From Zoroaster sp. YZ-2022 (Eukaryota; Echinodermata; Asteroidea; Forcipulatida; Zoroasteridae): a DNA stretch of 64,000 bases. This document shows positions 10,793 through 21,592 of the stretch, piece by piece (within the stretch, counting starts at the first letter, position 1; the number at the start of each line of letters is the position of its first letter). The notes under the pieces were generated by a model. It did no database searches and was not told the DNA's origin. It saw nothing but the letters and a program-made list of their open reading frames with translations. Made by a program: the position numbers and the translations under genes. Where the stretch lies: NCBI GenBank assembly GCA_029582265.1, contig CM055835.1, forward strand, positions 12,207,498 to 12,271,497, in the 5' to 3' direction.

Positions 10793-12762
10793 TGATATTA
10801 TAGGCTTCCAAATGGTTTATATGAATATCATAATATATTGGATATTGGCCTATTGTTTACACGATCATGAAATTAATAATGACAATTAAGAATTATTCCC
10901 ACAAGAATAGTTCCATGTTTTGTTTTTATGACGATCCCTTGACTGCAGGACAGTCTCGAATAGTCAATGACGGAAGATGTTGGATCTAGAGGATCTCGCT
11001 ACCAATTCCACATTCTGACCCAATGGTCAAATTAGCACCTACAGTGTATAAGGCCAACTTACTGGACTAAAAGACACAAACATTTGTTTTCTCTTCCTCA
11101 AGTAATACAGCAATGTTCTGATGAAAAATAAAATGTCTGTTAATGTAATCCAGAAGCCATATGTACCAATCCTTCTTCACTCATTTAAAAAAAAAATCAA
11201 ATTGGTAGTTATTACATGTATGTTTCAAACCAAGTAGGTTCTTTCTCAAAGGCAAAATGGATGCCATACCGACATGAACACAAACGTAATGCAGGAGTGG
11301 GCTGAAGTTAGTCAGGTGTAGAAGGAACACAAAAGAAGAGGATACAAGAGGCAGAGTCAAGTATTGGTCTTGGGACAGGAAAAAAGGAGGAATTAAATGA
11401 GAACAGATACATGTAAGAATAAAACACTTTGAAACCAGTCCATTTATTAACTGTTTTTCAATGGAGTGTCACACCAGCAATTTCATTGGTCTGAAGTCAC
11501 CGGTGAAGCCCCCTTCACAATGTACATTACCTAATAAATCCTAGTTTATTCATAATTTCTTTTTATGAGGGCCTGTTTGTCTGTTCATTTATTTATTTAT
11601 TTTTTGTAGCAGTTGTCCCCCATCAATAGTTGCATATTCCTGGATCTGAGCCAGTCTTTTCTCATGTCTGTTATTCTAAAGTCCAATTACTCCATTTTCA
11701 TTTTGTGTACCTGTATGTGTGATAATCAATGACCTTTGTTCTCAGTCTGAGTACTGAATACAGTGCACACCAGGTACATAACCATACAAAATGTAATGTA
11801 CAATTGATGTATGACACGTGATCCACTGAATCTAAAAACAGACTGGGGAATTTTACAGGTTCCATTTTGTCGTGTCATATTTCAACAGAGCTTAGTTTGA
11901 ATTTCATCTTTAAAAAAGTATATTTGAACATCAGGAGAGGACATTATCTTCTGTCAAAATTCCAGTTCATGTAAGTTGACATTCTTTTAGTTGATATTAG
12001 TTAAAGGAAATTATGGGAAACTGCATGGTATTGTCAAGAGTTTGAGAAATGGTATTAGTGATTAGTTTGGTGCAGACACACCAAAGTTCAAGCACTCAGC
12101 CATAGGCAGTGGTTATTATTTGACATGTTTGACCAAATTTCAAACAAAAATTATAATTTTGGCCTAAAAAGTAATTGGTGTAAAATTAATAATGGAATCA
12201 GCAACTTTTAACACTTTCTTCAAGTCTACTAGATACACTATTTGCTATCCCAAAAAACATAAATGCTCACAGATTACTTTAGGGAGTGTCTCAAAAGTCA
12301 GAAAGGCTGGAACAGTCCACAACAGCATTCTTCTAGGAATAAATAAACGGTTCATGGGAATACCACCATGTTCCCAAGGGAACGTTCCACTGGGAACACA
12401 CATGCATGCATTGCTCTAGGAATGTTCTTGGGGATTGTTCTTGCTGGGAACATTGAAAGCAATAGGCAGCCAGTAACCATTAACGAACCAGCATGATTCA
12501 ATGATGGCGATATACATGTACGTGGTACGGTACGTGATTTTATTTTGCAAAACAATAATAATAATGAATTATAAGAACATATTTGTAGTATAATAATTTT
12601 GCTACCATACACATGTAGTTGTACTTTTATTTTATTTCTATTACATTATTTTATTTCTATTACAAAATATACCCTGATATATTTACCATTCATCATTTCT
12701 TGCCTGTCATACTGTATATTCAAGAGATTTACTTGTAGCTATTTAAGTTAATTGTAATTTCT
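10793..12762. other. TRIM-B upstream region, conserved between units
   Basis: About 2 kb collinear with 21593-23700 and partly with 30191-31804 and 39124-39420. Promoter and 5' exon of TRIM-B may lie here. The word TTCTAGGAA, a STAT-type TTCNNNGAA site, is at 12331-12339, 466 bases before the ATG, and recurs at a similar distance before TRIM-C and D. I see no TATA box at a defined start. Confidence 0.5.
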
Positions 12763-12796
12763 ATTGTTTCAATTTACAGTAATGTGAATTCAGAAG
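12763..12796 (+). promoter_or_regulatory. 3' splice site plus start-stop uORF before TRIM-B
   Basis: Pyrimidine-rich ATTTCTATTGTTTCAATTTACAG-type tract with AG at 12778-12779. The leader contains ATGTGA at 12782-12787, nine bases before the TRIM-B ATG. Confidence 0.65.
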
Positions 12797-14749
12797 ATGG
12801 CGGCCAATATCACAGCAGAGTCGGTGTTGGGTAAAATCAGCAAAGATCATTTAGAGTGTCCTATCTGTATGAAATGTTACACACAACCTAAACTGCTGGA
12901 CTGTCTGCACAGTTTTTGCCTTAACTGTCTGCAAGAAATGAGAGATAGGCAGGATAAGGAAAACAGAATGCTGACTTGTCCAGTATGCAGACATGTAACA
13001 ATATTGACAGAAAAGGAGGTTGCTGGTCTGCCTAATGACTTTAAATTGAGTGCCCTGGTGGAGGAAGTCACTATGCAGGAAAAACTACTACAAGGTCAGG
13101 GGTCAGAGATCAAATGTCAAGCCTGTGATGAGGGGAACCGGGCAATCTCAAGATGTATGGACTGTGATCACTTTCTGTGTCAAGAATGCCAACGAGCACA
13201 TGAACGCATGGCTGTGATGAAATCTCACCAAATCCACACGCTGGCTCAGTTGCGATCAGGTGAGATTACCTACAAGAGCAAACTGAGAGATTTCACTCCA
13301 AAATGTGAGACACACACTGATCAGAATATCAGCCTGTACTGCAACACATGTAAAAAGTTAGTATGTGTACTGTGTAGTGTTACAAATCATGTTAATCCCA
13401 AACACTCTCTGGTAGGGCTTTCTGAGGCTGTAAAGAAATGCAAACAAGATGTTGCACAACTGATGGCAAAAGTGATGAAAAGCAAAATAGAATTGAACAA
13501 TGCCTTGAGTGCAACAGAAAAGTCACGCAAGAAACTAGACTCTATGTATGCAGATACCACCAAGAAAATCTCCAGAAAAGCTGACGAGGAGGAGCGGAAA
13601 CTGAAGCAGGAGGCAGAGAAGATTTATAAAGACAGAGTCAAGACATTTGAAATTGCTCTCAGCATAAACAGCAAAGAGGAGACCCAGGCAGTGAACAAGT
13701 TGGATGAGGTGAACCGACTGATGGATCAAGGGAGTCACTGTGAGATTCTAGCTCTTCAGCAAAAACTCTTTGATTACCTCAAAGAATTGACAGAGATACA
13801 GCCAGAGAAAGTGTCTGACAGGTTGTCCTTCATGGACTTTGAAGAAGGTGAAGGGTCACTTGGGAGACTGGTTCTGGAAGATGAGTCAAACATTGTATTA
13901 AAAGCTGCAGCTGAGGAATCACTAAGACCTGGAAGTATGTGTCTGAAAGAGAAGTGGGCACTGAAAACAGATATAAAGACATTTGGACGAGAACAGACCA
14001 AGTTTGAATGGGCATATGATGTTGCAGCCTTCTCCAATAATGAAATAGTTGTGGTAGATACTAGACACAAACTGTTGATTACTTTTACACTAAAGAGCAA
14101 ATCCCAATCCACTGTCATCCCACAAAGACTACAAATCAAAGATCTTACTTTTCCATACCGTACAGCAGTGAATAGGGATGATCAGCTGATTGTTCTAGAC
14201 AGTCAAACAGTCAAGATCTTCAACAAGAAATATCAGCTCCTCTATCAGGTCACACCAGGTAGAGGGTCAGACAGTCAACCATCATGTCTTGCAGTGGATG
14301 ACAACAATCTGATAGCAGTGGGTTATCAGGAGAATAAAGAGATATCTCTACACAACCCAGATGGATCCCTCATCAGAACACTACCTGCTCCAGGGATTGG
14401 TAATTATTTGACTACCTGCAAGCAGCAGTTTATCTACACTGACTGGAGGAGCAAGAAGTTAGTATCAGTAGACTACAATGGTGTCATGGTATTCTCAGTT
14501 GATGTCACCAGTGATAGGATGTCTCAATTCATCCCTACTGGTGTGTGCTGTGATAGAGATGGCAGCATATACGTTGCTGTGTGTCATCTGTTAATTTCAT
14601 CAGGTGACATTCAGCGATTCAGTCCTGATGGCAAGTACATTGAGTGTGTCATCAAGGATTGTAGTGATCCATATGGCATCACATTCACACCAGGTGGTGA
14701 TCTGGTTGTGGCTGCATATGAATCTGTTCAAATCTATCACCGTGTGTAA
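12797..14749 (+). CDS. TRIM-B: RING/B-box/coiled-coil E3 ligase with NHL-like propeller
   Basis: 650 residues, same architecture and same metal ligands as TRIM-A: RING 21-64, B-boxes 107-144 and 170-203, coiled coil about 205-335, six-bladed propeller from about 400. Residues 66-241 are identical to TRIM-A and the DNA there looks identical too. Differences sit in the RING (Leu37, Leu42-Asn43, Arg51, Arg57-Met58) and in propeller loops, for example PYR for PRR at 453-455 and CHLL for CDML at 596-599. The function is inferred from the family: ubiquitin ligase with a propeller substrate reader, target unknown. It lies downstream of a conserved ~2 kb flank and a splice acceptor. All domains are intact, so it is probably functional. 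Confidence 0.93.
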   Translation: MAANITAESVLGKISKDHLECPICMKCYTQPKLLDCLHSFCLNCLQEMRDRQDKENRMLTCPVCRHVTILTEKEVAGLPNDFKLSALVEEVTMQEKLLQGQGSEIKCQACDEGNRAISRCMDCDHFLCQECQRAHERMAVMKSHQIHTLAQLRSGEITYKSKLRDFTPKCETHTDQNISLYCNTCKKLVCVLCSVTNHVNPKHSLVGLSEAVKKCKQDVAQLMAKVMKSKIELNNALSATEKSRKKLDSMYADTTKKISRKADEEERKLKQEAEKIYKDRVKTFEIALSINSKEETQAVNKLDEVNRLMDQGSHCEILALQQKLFDYLKELTEIQPEKVSDRLSFMDFEEGEGSLGRLVLEDESNIVLKAAAEESLRPGSMCLKEKWALKTDIKTFGREQTKFEWAYDVAAFSNNEIVVVDTRHKLLITFTLKSKSQSTVIPQRLQIKDLTFPYRTAVNRDDQLIVLDSQTVKIFNKKYQLLYQVTPGRGSDSQPSCLAVDDNNLIAVGYQENKEISLHNPDGSLIRTLPAPGIGNYLTTCKQQFIYTDWRSKKLVSVDYNGVMVFSVDVTSDRMSQFIPTGVCCDRDGSIYVAVCHLLISSGDIQRFSPDGKYIECVIKDCSDPYGITFTPGGDLVVAAYESVQIYHRV

Positions 14750-15148
14750 ACACAGACAAAGAAACAGACAACATAAGAACAGAAAATTACCTAAAATGTT
14801 CTACATGTAAACCCGACAATTTGACTAAAGGGAAAAGTACAACATTGGTATCTACAAAAAACAAATGATTAGTTTTACATAAAACTTGGTGTAAAGTTAG
14901 TACAAGTAAAATTCAGAATATCAGCCTCTACTGCAACACATGTGAGAAGTAAAATCAGAATCTAAATAGCAAACGTCACAGACAACATGAGAACACCTAA
15001 AATGTTGTACATGTAAACTCAACAATTTGACTTAAAAGTAAGTACAACATTGGTATTGTCACAGTTGTGCATCAAACTTACTTGGTGTAAAGTTAGTACA
15101 AGTAAAATTATACTGTCAAATTTAATACTCTGAAGTACTTTTTATTAT
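14750..15148. other. Mosaic TRIM-B 3' flank with a TRIM coding scar
   Basis: 14750-14912 matches the flank after TRIM-C (25706-25880). 14951-15148 matches the flank after TRIM-A and TRIM-D. Between them, 14913-14950 is 38 bp of TRIM coding sequence from B-box 2, with ATATCAGCC as in TRIM-D and TGTGAGAAG (Cys-Glu-Lys) as in TRIM-C/D, not TGTAAAAAG as in A/B. Confidence 0.8.
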
Positions 15149-15210
15149 TTATATGGGTGCTGGCCTAGATAACAGACGTGATAAGATCATATTACAGCGT
15201 CTGACTGTAT
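15149..15210. repeat. Single 62-bp unit after TRIM-B
   Basis: One copy of the unit that forms the 36-fold array after TRIM-A, GGCCTAGATAACAGACGTG through TCTGACTGTATTTTTATC. It marks the unexpanded state. Confidence 0.85.
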
Positions 15211-16135
15211 TTTTATCATAATTATGCAGCCACTGGTTCATTATTTATGTAACATCCATGGTTTTATGATGTTATCATGCACTGTTATCTTGTCCACACA
15301 GTATTATTTTCAGTCACTGAATTTATTTTAAACTATAACACTGATTCCATGCCCTATCAAAACTCTGCTCTGATCATCACGATACTGTCCTTTTTGAGGA
15401 AAGGTACAACATTCACAAGAAGCATAAAAATGATCACAATGTTACATAAAGCATACTATAAAACTTACTTGGTGAAAAAGTTTGTACAATTCTCAATCAT
15501 CCTGGAAAAACTGTTTGCTGTCAAAAGAGTTTCCATCTTTATTGTTATGTCAATAAAGTTTAATTTCAAAAAGTTGACAATTCCATCATAAATAAAAAAA
15601 AAATTCAATATTTATTTTTGTTTTGCAGATATTTGTGTATTCATTGTCGTCAACATTTCTGACAAGTTTCAAGTGTTAAAACGTCATACTTTTGTAATTA
15701 CACTAATTAATGTACCCAGCGAATTATAAGCTAAGCTCTTTTTCATTTTTGCTTTATACATTAGAATACATAGCAATTGCCAATGAGGGAATTTTTGCGT
15801 TTTCACGAAGTGATGACCTATATACATTTTCATGCAGTGACAAATCACATACATTAATATATAGCGCTCTGTACATGCAGTCTTGTTCACTAAGTGACAA
15901 ATACTTTTGTTAAGTAATTACTTATTAATTACACTCTCTATGATAAAGATACTGACACTTCTTTGTTATGTAAGTTATTAGCTTTAGAAGAAAGCAAAAT
16001 CTAAAATATTTAATACTAAAAAGACTTTGAAATTGCAATTTCAAAAACATCAAAGGCGATTATCTCAAAACATGGATTTGCAGCTGTTTGGGTTGATTCA
16101 TCACTTTGTGAAAATTATGACGGTACATGCATATC
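15211..16135. other. Non-coding TRIM-B downstream flank
   Basis: Collinear with 4605-6036 but without the SINE-A. An open frame at 15277-15591 has no domain and no conserved partner in sister units. Confidence 0.6.
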
Positions 16136-17633
16136 TGCTTGGTCACAGCTGTCTAGCACAGTGAGCTGACCCGAGTCTGCTTAGTCACAGCTGTCTAGCA
16201 CAGTGAGCTGACTGAGTCTGCTTAGTCACAGCTGTCTAGCACAGTGAGCTGACCGAGTCTGCTTGGTCACAGCTGTCTAGCACAGTGAGCTGACTGAGTC
16301 TGCTTGGTCACAGCTGTCTAGCACAGTGAGCTGACCGAGTCTGCTTGGTCACAGCTGTCTAGCACAGTGTGCTGACCCGAGTCTGCTTGGTCACAGCTGT
16401 CTAGCAGTGAGCTGACCCGAGTCTGCTTGGTCACAGCTGTCGAGCACAGTGAGCTGACAGAGTCTGCTTGGTCACAGCTGTCTAGCACAGTGAGCTGGCT
16501 GTGTCTGCTTGGTCACAGCTGTCTAGCACAGTGAGCTGACCCGAGTCTGCTTGGTCACAGCTGTCTAGCACAGTGAGCTGACCCGAGTCTGCTTGGTCAC
16601 AGCTGTCTAGCACAGTGAGCTGTCTAGCACAGTGAGCTGACTGAGTCTGCTTGGTCACAGCTGTCTAGCACAGTGAGCTGGCTGAGTCTGCTTGGTCACA
16701 GCTGTCTAGCACAGTGAGCTGACTGAGTCTGCTTGGTCACAGCTGTCTAGCACAGTGAGCTGGCTGTGTCTGCTTGGTCACAGCTGTCTAGCACAGTGAG
16801 CTGACCCGAGTCTGCTTGGTCACAGCTGTCTAGCAGTGAGCTGACCCGAGTCTGCTTGGTCACAGCTGTCTAGCACAGTGAGCTGGCTGTGTCTGCTTGG
16901 TCACAGCTGTCTAGCACAGTGAGCTGACCCGAGTCTGCTTGGTCACAGCTGTCTAGCACAGTGAGCTGACCCGAGTCTGCTTGGTCACAACTGTCTAGCA
17001 CAGTGAGCTGACCGAGTCTGCTTGGTCACAGCTGTCTAGCACAGTGAGCTGACTGAGTCTGCTTGGTCACAGCTGTCTAGCACAGTGAGCTGACTGAGTC
17101 TGCTTGGTCACAGCTGTCTAGCACAGTGAGCTGGCTGTGTCTGCTTGGTCACAGCTGTCTAGCACAGTGAGCTGACCCGAGTCTGCTTGGTCACAGCTGT
17201 CTAGCACAGTGAGCTGACTGAGTCTGCTTGGTCACAGCTGTCTAGCACAGTGAGCTGGCTGAGTCTGCTTGGTCACAGCTGTCTAGCACAGTGAGCTGAC
17301 TGAATCTGCTTGGTCACAGCTGTCTAGCACAGTGAGCTGGCTGTGTCTGCTTGGTCACAGCTGTCTAGCGCAGTGAGCTGACCCGAGTCTGCTTGGTCAC
17401 AGCTGTCTAGCAGTGAGCTGACCCGAGTCTGCTTGGTCACAGCTGTCTAGCACAGTGAGCTGACCCGAGTCTGCTTGGTCACAGCTGTCTAGCACAGTGA
17501 GCTGACCCGAGTCTGCTTGGTCACAGCTGTCTAGCACAGTGAGCTGACTGAGTCTGCTTGGTCACAGCTGTCTAGCACAGTGAGCTGACTGAGTCTGCTT
17601 GGTCACAGCTGTCTAGCACAGTGAGCTGACTGA
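16136..17633. repeat. 41-bp minisatellite, about 36 units
   Basis: Same unit as 6037-6403, with more variants (GACCCGAG, GGCTGTG, and units shortened by 3 bp). Variant types recur in blocks, suggesting higher-order duplication of groups of units. Confidence 0.95.
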
Positions 17634-18426
17634 GAATATAATGTGTAAACATGTGTGCTTCTACAATGGTATCGGGTAAAACCTGTTGTCAAACCAGGTT
17701 TTCCTTGGAAAAATTGTGACGTAAATAGGGTTCAATTTTCAGTGGGGCACTTGGGGGTGCACCACTTTTTCTAGGAGGCATTTCAAATGGAGGAAATAAT
17801 AATACATAATCCACTCATATGAATGTCAGAATCTAATCAAGAAAAACCCTGGCGCGTAGCCAAAATTGGGGGGGGGGGGCAAGGGCTTTTTGTTATAAAA
17901 AGGGAGAAATACGCCACAGCCAAATATTTGACCCCATTTTAACCCTTAAAAAGGGTGGGGGTATTGATGTTCTGTGACCTCCATTAAAAATATTTGAAAA
18001 TTTGCCGGGGGCTACTTTTTTTTCAAAACATTGTCTGCTGCCCCTTCTTTTTTGCCCTCTAAAATGGTTTCAAAAATTTACCCGAAGGCTCACTGAGACT
18101 TTAATTATTTGCGAGAAATTCAAAAGCACTTAACAAACAGCGTTTGATTCATGTTCTTTTAGGTAATGTTTAATTGTAGATACAAATGTTAGTTTGACTA
18201 ATCTAAGAGATTACCATTTGGATTATTATATAGGTGTTTTAGTGGGATACCTGTGATGGGTATATAAGGCATAATTATAATGTGCATCAGGACTGGGGTT
18301 TTTTAATTTGTTTTTAGGGGAAATTGTCTTGAAATTATGTGATATTTTGGCCACTCATCCGGGTAAGGCTGATGCTCGCATGGAGTTCCTAGAGTGTTGT
18401 ACGTTTGATGTGGTCTGTGTACAGTG
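17634..18426. other. Non-coding duplicated segment
   Basis: Collinear with 6404-7175. Ends at the 8-bp target duplication GTACAGTG (18419-18426). No gene seen. Confidence 0.6.
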
Positions 18427-20180
18427 TAGGGCTGTGCGTTTTCGGATATTTTTGGAACCGGATACCCGAAATCAGGAAAGTTCGGATACCCGGATACCCG
18501 TTTTCATTCTTGTTGAAAACATGCCTCCTTTGGTGTACAAATACATGTAAACGTTAACAAAATTGACCTTTATAATACAGAGGATACCATATTTAATTCG
18601 ATCTTTATTAAAGTATAACATCTTGGTGACAAAATATTGTATTAATTTACGGAAAGTTATTTCTGAAATAAAACCGTAAAAATTGATCGCACGCATGGCC
18701 GGTGCATCACGCAGCTACAGCGGCCTCGCACGTGACTGTGTCAGGGAGTGACTACCATATATCAAAAGACAATAATCACTGGTGCGTGCGTGATCAGAGC
18801 GCATGCATATGCATATGCATATGCATATAGCAAGTTGACTTTAATGTTTTTGTCACAAAACACGTGTTGAATAATGTCATTGGTCAAAGGCGATGTGGGC
18901 GGAACTAACCCGTTGTGGGAAAACGATTCATGTGCTTGCGCCTTGCCGCGCCCCTGCCTTCTAAATAAGGATATCCCGTACGCCATGTTGGCTTTGGATA
19001 AGGACATGATTTTGCGTACTAAAATAATATTTGATATTATTAAACTAACAAACTGCAAAAAATTTACGAATCTAAAATCAGAACTTGAATATATTCAATA
19101 AACCTGTCAATAAACATTGTTTCTTGAAAGAATGAATTTTTACCAATTTGGGCCCCTTTTTCTCAAAATGGGACCAAACTTGACTGTTCCCTGTTGAATG
19201 TGGCATCGTGTTGATCGGTCAGTCAAGAAATGAGTCTAAAATTTAGGATGCGCACTCATCAAAAAATAACTTAACAATACGTATCGGTGTAAGTTTTATC
19301 TACTTTTTAATTAGTATTCAGCCAATTTGTCCCCTCCATCAATGTTTGACGATCCATAATTCGCAGCTCATCATAAGCAACCACATTTCGTCCCTCATAA
19401 ACGTCTTTTCAACTGATAGGAGATTAGGTGATTGTAAAAATATGCTGCCCAATTGAAAGGATCAAACCCGCAACCAATAATACCTTTCAAATCCGACTGA
19501 TTATGGATCCTACTGTTGGTTTCAAAGACAATGACCGACTTAACACCTCCTTTTTATAATAATAATAATAATAATGTATAGATTTATATAGCGCACGTAT
19601 CCACCAACAAACTGTCACCTTGTCAGCAAATGTAATACACAAGAGAGCTCAGTATCGGCGGGTAAATAAATGTAAATGTTGGTGATATGCTGAGGGATGG
19701 TCAGTGGCACATCAAAATAATTACACAACAAAACCAATTTCAACACTACTTTTTTATTACGACAACAATTAATGTGGACGTCCCTGATAATAAAATCCCC
19801 TCTATTAACACATCATTGTGCACACTCCAGTGCAGACATAAACCAGCAGTTATTGTCCCACTAATCCAATTACTGTGAACAATAGGCAAACATTCCATCC
19901 TGAGCAGCTAGTTTGATACTTGTTTGTAGCATGCCACAGCCAGGCTATTTGAGTCTTAATGATTGGATACAATGTATCGGTTGGACAAAAGTGTATGGAA
20001 AATGTCCGTAAAATACTACAAAGACGTTATCTCGAGTAAAACAGTACATTGTTCAATAGTCAAAAATTTCTGTTCACACCGCTGAAATGGTACAATGCAA
20101 GTCCCAATTTTAAAAAGTCATTTACGGGTACCGGGTAATGACAGTTTCGGTCGGGTATCCGGATACCCGGCACAGCCCTA
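18427..20180. mobile_element. hAT-1 non-autonomous element with 8-bp target duplication
   Basis: Inverted ends TAGGGCTGTGC / GCACAGCCCTA, flanked by perfect GTACAGTG copies at 18419-18426 and 20181-20188. The TRIM-A unit has the empty site at 7168-7176. The 8-bp duplication and end sequence are hAT features. No transposase domain is encoded. A SINE-B tail (about 19556-19610) interrupts it. Confidence 0.93.
19556..19610 (-). mobile_element. SINE-B 3' tail fragment
   Basis: (TAA)n followed by TATATAGCGCACGTATCCACC, the reverse of the SINE-B tail seen complete at 61030-61112. Present only in this hAT-1 copy. Confidence 0.65.
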
Positions 20181-20188
20181 GTACAGTG

Positions 20189-21588
20189 CTGCAATAACAG
20201 TCCACTGTACTTATGATGATCACATTTTGACAACATACAATGTGCACAGTGGCATATATCCATGTTGAATAGTGGTGGGGGGGGGGAGGTGATATTGAAA
20301 TTTGTTTGCATAATGTACATCAAAGTAGTGGATCTCGAATGTCACTCAACAGGGTATTACCCCCCCCCCCCCAACACCGCTTGAAACATCACTTTATGTA
20401 CCATTTCTCTTCTCACCCAACGTGGAATGGCATAGCCTATGCAGACCTCACCCAACTGGACATTAAACGTTCCAACTCCTATTTTATACCTCCATGGTCA
20501 TACGAACAACATGGCAGTTTCCTGACAAGCTGTGTAATCACAATCGCAGTATCCATATGTCCCAACTTGGAAGAGCACAATCTCCATTCATTACAATGTA
20601 CATGTATGCATGTATATGTACACTGCATAGTGGTTACTAACTTGGACTGAATGTCATAATTAATAGGCGGCTGAGTCAGTCAGGAATGGGCCTAGTTATG
20701 TCTGGTCCTCGTGCCCTTGTAGCAAAAACAGACCACGCTCAACTGTTCCGGACCATTATGTCCGCTTGCTTATTATGTCAGCAGGTTTTGGCCCATTATG
20801 TCCACAGACATACATGTATCATTTTACACCAGAAAATATTTTGATTTACATGTAGGTCACAGAACAAAATGGGGTCAAATATTATTTTGTTATTATGTTT
20901 TAATTATAAATGCGATGTACTTCTGGTAGTCAGAAATGCATTGTACTGTAGTTTCGTTCGTTCAATCGTTGTGTTTTCCATCTTGATTATTATTTTCTAC
21001 TCCACTCAGTGAAAGGTCATTTCCAAGTAGAGCAGTCAAACTGAAATTCTTTGATTAAATTGCCAGACTTCTTGCAAATAGTAATCTATGATATCAAATG
21101 GGTTATTGAATGTCATCATTCATAGAGTGTATTGTTTACATATCCATGAAAATGATAATGACAATTAAGAATTATGCTTTCATGATTAGTTTATTTATTT
21201 ATTTATTTTTAATTCTGCTTCGGGCGTGATAAATAATCTTATACCTGGATCGGTGCAAATAAAACCAGTATTACAAATCAGCCAAATATTTAACAGAACC
21301 TAGACAAATAATTGGTTCTTGTTCTTGGTACCCAATGTTCTGCAATATAATTTTAGTGATCAGAAAGGCATTGCAGATTTGTTTCTCTTATGCACAAAAA
21401 AGTAATGTATCAACATTAAAATAAATGAATGCAAATTAAAAATAAACAAAAACATAAATCTACAAAAATATTTCTTTTTGAGAAGCACTTTAGCCAACAA
21501 GGTGTTGTTGTCTTGCATATGACAGGTTGTTCTCAAATTGCTCATTCTAAACAGAAATTCATTAACTATTATAGTGGAATAAATCTCA
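20189..21588. other. Non-coding duplicated segment
   Basis: Collinear with 7177-8630 plus 10426-10499 of the TRIM-A unit. Contains poly-G and poly-C runs near 20280 and 20360. No gene seen. Confidence 0.6.
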
Positions 21589-21592
21589 TTAA

